A DNA stretch of 64,000 bases from AP-15 sp963747735 (GTDB lineage Bacteria; Pseudomonadota; Alphaproteobacteria; ATCC43930; CGMCC-115725): the NCBI GenBank assembly GCA_963747735.1, contig CAVVGE010000019.1, positions 372,001-436,000 of the forward strand, written 5' to 3'. A program made the translations under genes and the position numbers. The notes under the pieces are model-generated. The model was not told the DNA's origin, did not search any database, and saw nothing but the letters and a program-made list of their open reading frames with translations. Numbering within the stretch: position 1 is the stretch's first letter; every line of letters starts with the position of its first letter. Positions 1-9,207 of this stretch are shown in pieces.

Positions 1-510
1 GCCCTCTTTCACGAAATCGGCCGCCACCGATTTGGTCAGGCCGATCACCGCTGCCTTGGTCGCACCGTAAACGCAACGGTTTGGCGTCCCTTTGATCGAG
101 GAGACGGTGGACGCCATGTTGATGATCGAGGCCCCGCCGCCGCGCTCCAGCATCTTTGGCAAAAACGCGCGGATCATCACGAACATCGAGCGGACATTGA
201 TCGCAAAGGACGCGTCCCACTCGATCGGCAATGCATCGAGGATCGTGCCGTGATGGACAAAGCCGGCGCAATTGAACAAGACGTCGACCGGCCCGAGCTC
301 GGCGGCAAGCGCGGCGAGCGCATCGTCTTCGGTCACGTCGAGGCGGCGGGTCGCGATCAATTGGTCGGCGAGCGAGGCGAGCTTGTCCTCGGCGATGTCG
401 GTCGCCAGGACGCTGGCTCCCTCGGCGGCGAAGGCCAGCGCCGTCGCGCGGCCGATCCCCTGCCCCGCCGCCGTCACCAACGCCCGTTTGCCCGCGAGCC
501 GTCCCGCCAT
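1..510 (-). CDS. SDR-family dehydrogenase, BDH2/DHRS6-like (3' end outside window)
   Basis: About 170 residues of a roughly 250-residue short-chain dehydrogenase; the C-terminus lies beyond the left window edge. The ATG at 510 opens MAGRLAGKRALVTAA. The nucleotide-binding glycine motif is TAAGQGIG (residues 13-20), the NAG-type motif is NCAG, and the catalytic YxxxK is Y148-GAT-K152. The stretches FVHHGTILD and NRCVYGATKAAVIGLTKS closely resemble type 2 3-hydroxybutyrate dehydrogenase (BDH2/DHRS6) and 2-keto-3-deoxy-L-fuconate dehydrogenase, so an NAD-dependent hydroxy-acid or sugar-acid oxidation is likely; the substrate is inferred only. It is transcribed divergently from the VOC gene across about 140 bp. 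Confidence 0.88.
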   Translation of the reverse strand, partial: MAGRLAGKRALVTAAGQGIGRATALAFAAEGASVLATDIAEDKLASLADQLIATRRLDVTEDDALAALAAELGPVDVLFNCAGFVHHGTILDALPIEWDASFAINVRSMFVMIRAFLPKMLERGGGASIINMASTVSSIKGTPNRCVYGATKAAVIGLTKSVAADFVKEG

Positions 511-648
511 CCCGGCAAATTGCCATGCCGCTCGCCGCATTGCAAATTGTGGCGAGAGAAGACGTTAAAAGACGAGTCAAAGCAGGCTGTTGCAGAAGGC
601 CGGACAGGGTGCGACATTTCGACCTGCTCAGCAGGACGGAGCGAGGAA

Positions 649-1236
649 ATGGACACGATCGAGACTGCCGCCGCACTGCGCGCCCAGGGATTGCTGACAC
701 GGCTGCCGTCGCGGCTGCACCACAACGCCTATGTCGTCAAGGACCACGAGGCGAACCGCCGGTTCTTCGAAGATTTGCTCGGGATCCCGTTGGTCGCGAC
801 CTGGTGCGAAAAGAGCTTCAGCACCGAGCTCGGCAGAGAGGTTGAGTTCTGTCACACCTTCTTCGGCATGGAAGACGGCGGCGCGCTCGCCTTCTTTCAA
901 TTTGCCGACCCCGAGATGCATGCGCTGACGCAAGCCGAGCGGCCGGCCAAGATCGGTCGGCACTACCACATCGCGTTCAAGGCCGAGGCCGAGACCTATG
1001 ACGAGCTGAAAGCGCGGCTCGAACGTGCCGGCGAACCATACCGCGAGACCAACCACGGCTATTGCAAATCGATCTATGTCAGCTCGCCCGACGGGCTGAT
1101 CGTCGAGTTCACCCAGGACCCCGAGGACGTCGCCGAGATCGATGCGGTCCGGCGGGCCGACGCGCATAGCGAATTGGCCCGCTGGCTCGACGGCGACCGG
1201 CGCACCAACAACGATCTGCGCGGCCGGAAAATCTGA
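649..1236 (+). CDS. VOC-family (glyoxalase/bleomycin-resistance fold) protein
   Basis: A 195-residue protein of the vicinal oxygen chelate superfamily. The frame is open much further upstream, but the ATG at 649 has a GAGG Shine-Dalgarno just ahead and the family fold begins at LHHNAYVVKDHEANRRFFED. Candidate metal ligands are the His of this first beta strand, the histidines in GRHYHIAFKA, and the Glu in SSPDGLIVEFTQD, the usual positions in glyoxalases and extradiol dioxygenases. The cytosolic role is unknown. It is divergent from the SDR gene, which may point to a shared catabolic pathway (inference). Confidence 0.85.
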   Translation: MDTIETAAALRAQGLLTRLPSRLHHNAYVVKDHEANRRFFEDLLGIPLVATWCEKSFSTELGREVEFCHTFFGMEDGGALAFFQFADPEMHALTQAERPAKIGRHYHIAFKAEAETYDELKARLERAGEPYRETNHGYCKSIYVSSPDGLIVEFTQDPEDVAEIDAVRRADAHSELARWLDGDRRTNNDLRGRKI

Positions 1237-1289
1237 TCGGGCAAAAATCTGATCCAGGCAATTGCTGCAAAATCGAACGGGAGGGGCCG

Positions 1290-1757
1290 ATGAGCGGACG
1301 CGTTGCGGGCACCTTCGGGGTCAAGCGCCTGGGCTGGATAGACGAGTTTCGCGCGTTTATCATGCGCGGCAATGTCGTCGATCTCGCGGTCGGCATCATC
1401 ATCGGCGTTGCCTTCACCACGGTTGTCAACAGCCTGGTCAAGGACATCTTCACCCCCGTGATCGGGCTCCTGGTCGGCGGCATCGACTTCACCAACATTT
1501 TCGTCACTCTGAAGGGGCCGCACGCCGCGACCTTGGCGGATGCGCAAAAGGCGGGCGCGGTGACGCTCAACATCGGCGTCTTCATCAACACCGTGATCCA
1601 ATTCATCATCGTCAGCTTTGCCGTCTTTTGGCTGATCAAAGCGCTGACCCGTCTGCATGTCCGGCACGACGCCGCCCCCGCCGAGCCGCCCCCGCCGCCG
1701 CGCAGCGAAATCTTGCTCGAGGAAATCCGCGACCTCCTCGCCGCAAGGCAAGCTTGA
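1290..1757 (+). CDS. mscL: Large-conductance mechanosensitive channel MscL
   Basis: A 155-residue inner-membrane channel that opens under membrane tension during hypo-osmotic shock. The diagnostic N-terminal helix and first transmembrane segment read FRAFIMRGNVVDLAVGIIIG, followed by the FTPVIGLLVGGIDF turn, a periplasmic loop, the second transmembrane segment around VIQFIIVSFAVFWLIKAL, and a cytoplasmic tail ending EILLEEIRDLLAAR. Length and motif order match the family, with a proline-rich linker (PAEPPPPP) before the C-terminal helix. It appears to be a single transcription unit, 53 bp after the VOC stop codon. Confidence 0.97.
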   Translation: MSGRVAGTFGVKRLGWIDEFRAFIMRGNVVDLAVGIIIGVAFTTVVNSLVKDIFTPVIGLLVGGIDFTNIFVTLKGPHAATLADAQKAGAVTLNIGVFINTVIQFIIVSFAVFWLIKALTRLHVRHDAAPAEPPPPPRSEILLEEIRDLLAARQA

Positions 1758-1913
1758 TCGGAACGCCGCCAGGCTGATCACGATACTGCTTGCGAGGCCG
1801 GCGGCGCCCACCTATGGATTCTCGCCGGCGCCGGCCGGTCCGGGGACAAGGCGGCGGGACCGGCGAGTAGCGGCTCCAAGCAACCCAAACAGCTCGAAAC
1901 GAGGGGGAAAGCG

Positions 1914-2978
1914 ATGCCGAAGATTGCGGCGGAACGGTTGGGCGAGATCGGGCGGGCATTGTTTATTGCCGCGGGGACGCCGCCCGGCGAGGCCGAGCTC
2001 GTCATGCGCCATATCGTCAGCGCCAACCTCGCCGGCCATGATTCGCACGGGGTGATCCAGATCCCGACCTATCTCGACCGGATCAAGCGCGGCCATATCG
2101 TGCCGGGGGCGCCGTGGACGATCGTCCAGGAATCGCCAGGCACGACGGTCGTGGACGGGCATTGGGGGTTCGGCTATGTCGCGAACGAACGGGCGATGCG
2201 GCTGACGATCGACAAGGCCAAGACCGCCAATGTCGCCGCCGCGACGGTGTTCCGCCAGGGCCATATCGGCCGGGTCGCGTCCTACACCTTGATGGCGGCC
2301 GAGGCCGGCATGATCGGGCTCTGCACCGCCAATTCCGGACGCTCACCCAAGGCGGTCGCCCCGTTCGGCGGGCGCGAGGCGCGGCTCGGCACCAACCCGA
2401 TCTCGATGGCGATCCCGTCCGACCTCGCGGGGCCGCTCTATCTCGATATGGCGACCTCGGCCGCGGCAGCCGGCAAGATCGCGCTCGCCGTCGCCCGCAA
2501 CGAGCCGGTGCCGGACAATTGGGTGATCGGCAAGGACGGGCGGATGACCAACGACCCGAGCCAATTGCGCCAGGGCGGCGCCTTATTGCCGCTGGGCGGG
2601 CCGGAGGGCGGCTACAAGGGCACCGGGCTCGCGGTCATGGTCGAGATTTTGTGCGGGCTTTTGACCGGGCTCGGCTTTGGCGTCGAGCCGACCGGGCGGC
2701 ACAACGACGGCTGCTTTATGGCGGTCTTCAACGTCGCCGCGTTTCGCCCGCTCGCCGAGTTCAAAAAGGATGTCGGCGATTTTGTCGCCTATCTCAAATC
2801 GACACCGCCGGCCGAGGGGTCGAGCGGCGTCCTCTATCCCGGCGAAATCGAGCACCGCCGCGACCAGGACCGGCGCAAGAACGGGATCGAGGTCGAGGAC
2901 GCGACCTGGTACCGGCTGCGCAGCCTCGCCGAAGATTACGGAGTTTCCGACCAGCTCGAATTCACCGAGGTCGAGTGA
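1914..2978 (+). CDS. Ldh_2-family NAD(P)-dependent 2-hydroxy-acid dehydrogenase
   Basis: A 354-residue member of the malate/L-lactate dehydrogenase family (Ldh_2 type, unrelated to classical Rossmann LDH). The signature GHDSHGV with its active-site His lies near residue 45, followed by VDGHWGFGYVANERAM, GHIGRVASYT, and APFGGREARLGTNPIS, the conserved cofactor and substrate region. Members reduce 2-oxo acids or oxidise 2-hydroxy acids and ureidoglycolate; the exact substrate cannot be read. The next gene is a flavin 2-hydroxy-acid oxidase, so the pair probably acts on related hydroxy acids. A GAGGG motif precedes the ATG. Confidence 0.9.
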   Translation: MPKIAAERLGEIGRALFIAAGTPPGEAELVMRHIVSANLAGHDSHGVIQIPTYLDRIKRGHIVPGAPWTIVQESPGTTVVDGHWGFGYVANERAMRLTIDKAKTANVAAATVFRQGHIGRVASYTLMAAEAGMIGLCTANSGRSPKAVAPFGGREARLGTNPISMAIPSDLAGPLYLDMATSAAAAGKIALAVARNEPVPDNWVIGKDGRMTNDPSQLRQGGALLPLGGPEGGYKGTGLAVMVEILCGLLTGLGFGVEPTGRHNDGCFMAVFNVAAFRPLAEFKKDVGDFVAYLKSTPPAEGSSGVLYPGEIEHRRDQDRRKNGIEVEDATWYRLRSLAEDYGVSDQLEFTEVE

Positions 2979-3084
2979 GGCGCACCGTCGTCGAGGGCGC
3001 CGGAGACGCCTGATCGGTTGTCCGCCTTGCGCGAACGCGGCACTGTTACGTGAATTTCGGCGGCTTTGAGCGGGGTCGGGGGCG

Positions 3085-4278
3085 ATGAGGTACGACCAGG
3101 CGATCAACATCGAAGACCTGCACCGGATTGCCAGGCGCAAATTGCCGAAGGTGATCTTCGATTATATCGAGGGCGGGGTGGAGGACGAGGGCGGGCTCGC
3201 GCGCAACGAGGCCGCGTTTAAAAAGCACCGGCTCTTGCCGCGCTATCTCGTCGATGTGTCGCAGCGCGACCAGTCGTGGAGCGTCTTTGGCCACAATTAT
3301 TCGAGCCCGTTCGGGATTTCGCCGACCGGCGGCGTCGGGCTCTACCGCCGCGAGGGTGAGGTCATGCTGGCCGAGGTCGCGGCCCAGATGAACATCCCCT
3401 ACATCATGTCGGGCGGCAGCAACGCCTCGATCGAGGAGGCGCTCAAAGTCGCACCGGACAATGTCTGGTTTCAGCTCTACGCCGCCAAGGACGGCAATGT
3501 CACCGACGCGCTGATCGGCCGCGCGCGCGACGCCGGCGCCGGTGCCTTGGTGCTGACCGTCGACGTGCCGGTCCACCCCAAGCGCGAGCGCAACTGGCGC
3601 AACGGCTTTTCGAACGTGCGCAATGGCGGGGTGCTGGAAGCGCTGAAATTGAAGCCCTCGATTATCGCCGAGGCTTTGACCCACCCCGCCTGGGTCATGG
3701 AATATGTCCGCCTCGGCGGCGCGCCGGGTCTCGGCAATTGGGCGCCGCATGTCGCAAACGGCGGCGGCAAGGCCGAAAGCATCGCGCTTGGCCGCAGCCA
3801 GACGCCGGCCCCGGCGCAGACTTGGCGCGACCTCGAACGCTATCGGCGGTTGTTCCCGCGCCCGCTCGTCGTCAAAGGCATCCTTAACCCGGCCGATGCG
3901 ATCCGCGCCGCCGAAATCGGTTGCGACGGCATCATCGTCTCGAACCACGGCGGCCGTCAGCTCGACCAGGCGCCGGCCTCATTGGACGCATTGCCGGCGA
4001 TCAAAGCGGCGGTCGGCGACAAGCTCACGGTCATGCTCGACAGCGGCGTGCGCCGCGGTGCCGACATCCTGGTGGCGCTCTGCCTCGGCGCCCAGTTTGT
4101 GTTTTTCGGCCGGCCGACGCTTTACGGCGCGGTCGCGGGCGGCGTCCCGGGCGTCAAAAAGGCGGTCGATATCTTCAAGGGCGAGATCGACCTCGTCATG
4201 GCCCAAATCGGCTGTCCGAGCCTCAGTGAGCTCGGCCCCGACTTCCTGTGGCGCGACGATTGGCAACGCAACGTGTGA
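3085..4278 (+). CDS. FMN-dependent alpha-hydroxy-acid dehydrogenase (LldD/mandelate dehydrogenase type)
   Basis: A 397-residue TIM-barrel flavoenzyme. Family hallmarks are FDYIEGGVEDEGGL near the N-terminus, PFGISPTGGVGLYRREGE (FMN site), VLTVDVPVHPKRERNWRNG, VVKGILNPADA with the FMN-contacting Lys, the active-site IIVSNHGGRQLD with the catalytic His, and DSGVRRGADILVAL for phosphate binding. It oxidises an L-2-hydroxy acid (lactate, glycolate or mandelate class) and passes electrons to oxygen or quinone. It lies about 100 bp after the Ldh_2 gene on the same strand, consistent with an operon for hydroxy-acid use. Confidence 0.93.
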   Translation: MRYDQAINIEDLHRIARRKLPKVIFDYIEGGVEDEGGLARNEAAFKKHRLLPRYLVDVSQRDQSWSVFGHNYSSPFGISPTGGVGLYRREGEVMLAEVAAQMNIPYIMSGGSNASIEEALKVAPDNVWFQLYAAKDGNVTDALIGRARDAGAGALVLTVDVPVHPKRERNWRNGFSNVRNGGVLEALKLKPSIIAEALTHPAWVMEYVRLGGAPGLGNWAPHVANGGGKAESIALGRSQTPAPAQTWRDLERYRRLFPRPLVVKGILNPADAIRAAEIGCDGIIVSNHGGRQLDQAPASLDALPAIKAAVGDKLTVMLDSGVRRGADILVALCLGAQFVFFGRPTLYGAVAGGVPGVKKAVDIFKGEIDLVMAQIGCPSLSELGPDFLWRDDWQRNV

Positions 4279-4582
4279 ACCGGGGAAGCGCCGGCAAGTG
4301 GGCTGGTAACCAACTCCCTGCTGCCATAGGGCACGGACGGCGTTGATCGCAGCTGTCCTCCGTGGCGGCGGATCGGCCCGTCGCCTCTGCTGCCTGTAAT
4401 CGCGCCCCGCCACTGCATGATCGCGTCTCAGCCTCGGAGGGCCGGGGCTTTCGGGCCAATTTCGCGAAATTTCGGCTTTTCCTCCGATTTCCTTCGTTAC
4501 GCCGGGCCGCCCGTGCTGTTCAGCTCGCGGTGGTGACCGGTTGCGTCGGCACGGCTGAATGATCTGAGGAAAGGAGCGAACG
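4279..4582. other. Intergenic spacer, no gene recognised
   Basis: About 300 bp between the flavoenzyme and the YHS gene. No convincing reading frame, RNA gene or strong terminator was seen. The only clear element is a purine-rich GGAAAGGAG ribosome-binding site just before the ATG at 4583. A promoter for the YHS/cupin pair probably lies here but no motif could be assigned. Confidence 0.5.
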
Positions 4583-5080
4583 ATGGGGATGAAGGCTGCG
4601 TTCTCGGATGCGCGGCCACGGATCGGCCGGTCGCGACGGAGTGCGATGAGCGGACTTGCTGTTCTGCTCGTCGGCGCGGCCATTGCCGCGACGTGGCGGC
4701 CCGCAGCCGCCGAGGAGGCTCCACTCGCCATCAAAGGTTACGACCCGGTCGCCTACTTCACCGATGGAAAGCCGGTGCGCGGACTGCCCGAGCTGGAATA
4801 TCGGTGGGACGATTACCGCTGGCATTTTGCGAGCGCCGCACATCGCGACATGTTCAAGGCCGATCCGGTGCGCTACGCGCCGCAATTCGGCAATTATTGC
4901 GCGATGGCGCTCTCGCTCGGCCAGATCGTCGTGGCGAACCCGGAGAATTGGTTGATCCGCGACGGCAAGCTCTACGTCTTCGGCAAGCCGGCGCCGGCCG
5001 GACCGGCGCTGTTCGAGAAGAACCTCGCCGCGAACATTGAGAAGGCGGGCCGCAACCGCGCGATCCTCCCCAAGCAATGA
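4583..5080 (+). CDS. Exported YHS-domain protein
   Basis: A 165-residue protein. The N-terminus is basic, followed by a hydrophobic stretch (SGLAVLLVGAAIAATW) and an AAAEE cleavage-like site, so export to the periplasm is likely. The remainder is a YHS domain: GYDPVAYFTDGKPVRG, YRWHFASAAHRDMF and GNYCAMALSLGQ, with a single Cys where metal-binding YHS proteins often carry one. YHS proteins are associated with metal or haem handling; the specific role is unknown. The next gene, an exported cupin, begins 29 bp later and is probably co-transcribed. Confidence 0.85.
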   Translation: MGMKAAFSDARPRIGRSRRSAMSGLAVLLVGAAIAATWRPAAAEEAPLAIKGYDPVAYFTDGKPVRGLPELEYRWDDYRWHFASAAHRDMFKADPVRYAPQFGNYCAMALSLGQIVVANPENWLIRDGKLYVFGKPAPAGPALFEKNLAANIEKAGRNRAILPKQ

Positions 5081-5109
5081 TTGTCGGACATTAGGATAGG
5101 AAGGGATCG

Positions 5110-5727
5110 ATGAAAACGCGATCATCTGCGCCATGGCGGGTCAGTGCTCTGCTGCTGGCGCTCGGCGCGGCCGGGCTGCTGACGGCGCCGTCAGCGATGG
5201 GACAGGAGAAATTTGTCGTCAAGCCGCTGGCCGAGAAGAAGCTGGCGCAGCTCCCGGCCGGACCGCTCTATTGGCGGATCGAGAATTTTGCCACGCTTGC
5301 GCAGGCCCAGGCCGCCGCCGGCTCTACCGCGTTGGCCGCCGAAGCCGACGGCAAAGCATGGCTGTTCACGCTGGGCGCCAAGGGCGGCTCGACCCCCGGC
5401 GGGCAAGAGGTCGCCGAAATCGGGCCGATCCCGAGGATCGCGGCCGCCAGCTATCTGCTGCGCATCAATAGCGCCGCCGGAGATCCCGGCGCCAAGACAC
5501 GGGTGCACACCCACCCGGGCTCCGAAACCTTCTACGTCCTGAGCGGCCGGCTCGGGGAAAAGACGCCGCACGGCGCGCTGCAGGTCGGGGCTGGCCAGGC
5601 GGCGCCTGGGTATGCGCTCGGCGAGCCCATGCAAGCCTCCAGCAGCGGCCCGAACGCTCTGAATGCTCTGGTCATGTTCGTCGTCGATGCCACCCGGCCG
5701 TTCTCTACTCCAGCGAAATTCGAATGA
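5110..5727 (+). CDS. Exported cupin-domain protein
   Basis: A 205-residue protein with a signal peptide (MKTRSSAPWRVSALLLALGA followed by a hydrophobic run and SAMGQ). The single beta-barrel domain has the cupin core TRVHTHPGSETFYVLSGRLG, which supplies the histidines and glutamate that normally bind a metal ion; the second cupin motif is weak. It is probably periplasmic and co-expressed with the upstream YHS protein. It ends about 40 bp before the convergent regulator gene. No catalytic activity can be inferred. Confidence 0.83.
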   Translation: MKTRSSAPWRVSALLLALGAAGLLTAPSAMGQEKFVVKPLAEKKLAQLPAGPLYWRIENFATLAQAQAAAGSTALAAEADGKAWLFTLGAKGGSTPGGQEVAEIGPIPRIAAASYLLRINSAAGDPGAKTRVHTHPGSETFYVLSGRLGEKTPHGALQVGAGQAAPGYALGEPMQASSSGPNALNALVMFVVDATRPFSTPAKFE

Positions 5728-5770
5728 GGGGACCGCACGTCCGACACGCGGCCGGCCGAATAGGAGGGCT

Positions 5771-7636
5771 CTATGGGCTCGCCATGAGCCCGGCCTCGCG
5801 CAGCCCGCCGCGCAGATTTTCGAGATCGGTTGGGCTGAGGAACTTGCTGCCGAATTGCTGCGGATCGAAGGTCGGATCGAGACGGTGGATCGCGGACACG
5901 ACCCCGGCGGCATCTGCGGCCCGGTTCGCCCGGGCATATGCGGCAGCGAGGACAATGCGGCTGAAGTTCGCGCCGGCCGTCTCGCGCAGGTTCCGCCGTG
6001 CCTGCTCGATGGCGGCGTCGTAGCGCCCCTTCAGGTAATAGGCCAGGCTGAGGGCGAAGCAGTCGAGCGGACCCGCAGCGGGGTCGAGACGCTGGGCGGC
6101 CTCCAAGGCCGTGATCGCGTTGTCGGTCTGCCCCATCCACATCAAGGCGTTGCCACGGCCGGCAAGGGCATGGGCGTCGTTCGGGTTGATCGCGATCGCG
6201 CGATCCATCTCGGCCAGGGCCTCGGCGTAGCGATGATAAAAGATGTCAATCCGGCCGAGGACGACATGCGCGCGCACATCGGAATCGTCGAGATCAAGGG
6301 CCTTGGTCGCCGCTTTTGCGGCACGGCCGAGGGTCTGTGTCGGCGCTTCCGCCCAGCCCATCGAGACGGCGATATAATAGCTTTCAGCGAGCCCCGTATA
6401 GGCGGCGGGCAAGTTCGGATCGAGTTCTATTGCCTGCCGTAAAAGCATCCGCGCCGCCACGATGCTCCCGCGCTCGGGGCGCTGCAGGGCCGGCCGGGCG
6501 CGCAAAACGTAATCATAGGCTTCGAGATTTCCGGGTGGCTTGGCGAATGCCTGCCGCCGCTCGGCTCGAGTCACTCGGACCGCAAACATCCCGGCGATCT
6601 CGGCGGCGATCTTGTCCTGCAACGAAAACAGCTCGGCAGCGGGTCGGTCGAAGCCGGCGGACCACAGCACCTCCCCGGCCGCATCGATGAGACGGGCATC
6701 GACCCGCACGCGGTCACCGCTGCGGCGGACACCGCCTTCCACCTGATACCGGACGGCGAGCCCGCGGGAGACCGCGCCGGGCTGCCCTCTGTAAGGCGAG
6801 ACCGCGTTCCACGACATCACCGTCAGCTCGGAAAAGCGACCGAGCGCGCTGATCAGGTCCTGCGTCAGGCCGTCCACCACATAGCCGCGATTGGTGTCGC
6901 CGCCCAGGTCGGCAAAGGGCAGCACCGCGATCGTTGGCTTCTCCCCCAGCGCGGTGATCTCGGCCCCGGCTCGGGTCCCCGATCCGGAGGGCACGAACGC
7001 CCTCCAGCCCCCGGCAAAACCGATCCCTATGAGGCCGGCGACCAGCACGGCCACGAGCGCGACCGCCGCCGGCTTGACGGCTCCCCAACGCAGCATCGCG
7101 GAAACCGGCGGCGCCGCCCCGCCGGGCGGCTGCGACGCCTCGGTTTCCTCCCGACTTACCGCCGAGCCCGGCGCGTCGTCCGCCGCTGGTGCGACCAGCG
7201 GCGACACGGCGGCGTCCAGCCGATAGCCGCGGCGCGGAACCGTGCGGATCAGGCGCGAGCCGTCTTCTCCCAGCGCGCGGCGCAGCTCACCCACACTCTG
7301 CACCAGCGTGTCGTCGGTGACCGCCAAATCCGGCCAAACGGCCGAAAAAAGCTCGTCTTTCGCAACCAGCCGACCGCAGTTTTCGACAAGGTAATCTAGG
7401 ACGGCGAAGGTCTTCGGCCGAAGCGAAATTTCGGCCCCGTCGCGCAACAGACAGCCGCGCGTCCGATCCAGAATGTAGCGATCGAACCGCACCCGCGGGG
7501 CAAGTGCCGGCGCCGCAGCTGCTTCGGCACCTGCGTCGGCTATTGCGGTGCTGATCAAAGATATGTCCCTAAGAGCCGAGCCCGCCCCAACCCGACCCCG
7601 CGCAGCGGGATCAAGCAGGGTGGTCGATCTTGACAC
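5771..7636 (-). CDS. CadC-like transmembrane regulator: winged helix, TM, TolB-like domain, TPRs
   Basis: A 621-residue one-component regulator. Residues about 50-142 form an OmpR-type winged helix (ISLRPKTFAVLDYLVENCGR, VWPDLAVTDDTLVQSVGELR, LIRTVPRRGYRL). One transmembrane helix lies at about 188-210. The distal part starts with TIAVLPFADLGGDTNRGYVV, the TolB/adenylate-cyclase-associated fold, then TPR-like helices (DSDVRAHVVLGRIDIFYHRY, NPNDAHALAGRGNALMWMGQ). It probably binds DNA from the membrane and senses through the distal domain; targets are unknown. An alternative start about 25 codons downstream is possible. It is convergent with the cupin gene and followed upstream by the MFS cluster. 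Confidence 0.88.
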   Translation of the reverse strand: MSRSTTLLDPAARGRVGAGSALRDISLISTAIADAGAEAAAAPALAPRVRFDRYILDRTRGCLLRDGAEISLRPKTFAVLDYLVENCGRLVAKDELFSAVWPDLAVTDDTLVQSVGELRRALGEDGSRLIRTVPRRGYRLDAAVSPLVAPAADDAPGSAVSREETEASQPPGGAAPPVSAMLRWGAVKPAAVALVAVLVAGLIGIGFAGGWRAFVPSGSGTRAGAEITALGEKPTIAVLPFADLGGDTNRGYVVDGLTQDLISALGRFSELTVMSWNAVSPYRGQPGAVSRGLAVRYQVEGGVRRSGDRVRVDARLIDAAGEVLWSAGFDRPAAELFSLQDKIAAEIAGMFAVRVTRAERRQAFAKPPGNLEAYDYVLRARPALQRPERGSIVAARMLLRQAIELDPNLPAAYTGLAESYYIAVSMGWAEAPTQTLGRAAKAATKALDLDDSDVRAHVVLGRIDIFYHRYAEALAEMDRAIAINPNDAHALAGRGNALMWMGQTDNAITALEAAQRLDPAAGPLDCFALSLAYYLKGRYDAAIEQARRNLRETAGANFSRIVLAAAYARANRAADAAGVVSAIHRLDPTFDPQQFGSKFLSPTDLENLRGGLREAGLMASP

Positions 7637-7728
7637 CCGCCGAGAGAGGAATCCAGGCGTCGACGGTCGCCGTCACATGGCGCTCATTGGCTGACGAGTT
7701 GGGCCAGCTTGATGATGGACCGCGACCT

Positions 7729-9135
7729 TCAGCTACCGGTGGCGCGGCCGGCGGCGGGGGCGCCGATCGGTACGGCTTGGGTCAGGTCGCTGTCGATGTC
7801 CGCGATCGAGCGGCGGCTGGTTTCGAAGCCGATGAACCAGAAGGCGAAGGCGCCGAGCACATACCAGAAGGCGAAATACAAAAAACCCGGGACGAGGGCG
7901 TCGAGGGTTGCCGCCGGTTTGACGTAGTTGGACGAGCCGGCGATCAGCGCGAGGCCGGCCGGTCCGATGAACTTGCCGAGATTGCCGATGCCGTAGACGA
8001 AACCCATGCCGCTGCCGCGCAGCCGCGCCGGCCACAGCTCGCCCATATAGGGGCCGACAATCGAGTAGTTGCCGCTGCCGAAGAAGCTCTGCAGCAGAAT
8101 CATTATGTAGAACATCGACACGCCGCCGATGAAGACGCTGTGCAGATACCCGGCAAGCGCCATGAACACCGCCGCGGTCACGCAGCTGAACACCCCGGCG
8201 GGGCGCCGCCCCCACGCATCGGAGATCCACGAGCACATGAAGCGTCCGGCGATCGCCATCAGGGCGACCCAAATCCCCAGCTTCGACGCCTCGGGCGGGG
8301 TGATCTTCAGCACCATGACAAGCAAAGTCACCTGCCACAGCGCCAGCGCCACCCCGCCCGTCTGGCTGAGACCGGTCAGGGCGCCGGCGAAGATGCTGCG
8401 CGGATACTTGAAGATCTCGGTCCAGCGCGTGTGCTCGACCGTCGGCGCCACCGTCGGCAACGGGATCGTGCTCGGGTCTACCTGCAACGCCCAGGCGAGC
8501 GATCTGCGCGCATCTTCGAAGCGCCCCATGCGCAGCAGCCAGTACGGCAATTCGGGGACCCAGACGCGGATGTAGAGGGTCAAAAACGCCGGCAGCAGCC
8601 CGACCGCGAACAGACCGCGCCAGCCGATATAGGGGGTCGCGAAGGCGGCCAGCAGCGCGCCGAGCAGAAAGCCCGCCGGCAGCATCGTCGTGGTCAGCCC
8701 GGTCAGCCAGCCGCGCTTGGCGGTCGGAACGAATTCCTGAATGATCGTGATGTCGACCGAGTACATCCCGGTCACGCCGAAACCGACAAAGAGCCGGCAA
8801 ATCACCAGGTAGATCCAGGCGTGCTCGGGGGTCAGCGCCATCGCCCCGGTGGCGATCGAGGTGTTCAACACCGTGCCGATCATCGCCTTGCGCCGGCCGA
8901 CTTTGTCGGCCACCCAGCCCCATATGATCGAGCCGAACGGGGCGGTGATGCCCGACGCCAAAAGGATCAGCCCCGATTGCCCAAAGGTCAGGTGCCAGTC
9001 TTTGACGATGAATGCCAGGACAAAGGCGATCAGCCCGAAATCGAAAAAATCGAGCATATCGCCGATCGTAGCGGCGCCGGCGATCTTCCACTGGTTCGCC
9101 GTCAGCTTTGTCTGGGCGTCTAATCGGTCGAGCAT
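7729..9135 (-). CDS. MFS transporter, copy 1 of tandem family
   Basis: A 468-residue, 12-helix major facilitator of the metabolite:proton symporter type. The conserved loop 2-3 motif is GWVADKVGRRKA, and loop 6-7 contains PELPYWLLRMGRFEDARRS, as in sugar and aromatic-acid carriers. N-terminal WKIAGAATIGDMLDFFDFGL and central YSIVGPYMGELWPARLRGSG are nearly identical to the paralogue at 9741-11153. The substrate is unknown, probably an organic acid. The cluster arose by tandem duplication. Confidence 0.92.
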   Translation of the reverse strand: MLDRLDAQTKLTANQWKIAGAATIGDMLDFFDFGLIAFVLAFIVKDWHLTFGQSGLILLASGITAPFGSIIWGWVADKVGRRKAMIGTVLNTSIATGAMALTPEHAWIYLVICRLFVGFGVTGMYSVDITIIQEFVPTAKRGWLTGLTTTMLPAGFLLGALLAAFATPYIGWRGLFAVGLLPAFLTLYIRVWVPELPYWLLRMGRFEDARRSLAWALQVDPSTIPLPTVAPTVEHTRWTEIFKYPRSIFAGALTGLSQTGGVALALWQVTLLVMVLKITPPEASKLGIWVALMAIAGRFMCSWISDAWGRRPAGVFSCVTAAVFMALAGYLHSVFIGGVSMFYIMILLQSFFGSGNYSIVGPYMGELWPARLRGSGMGFVYGIGNLGKFIGPAGLALIAGSSNYVKPAATLDALVPGFLYFAFWYVLGAFAFWFIGFETSRRSIADIDSDLTQAVPIGAPAAGRATGS

Positions 9136-9207
9136 GGCGCTACCTCCGTGGACGGCTGGCCGACGGGGCCGGTGGGTGCTTATCGTTGCATGCGATTGCC
9201 GTTCTCT

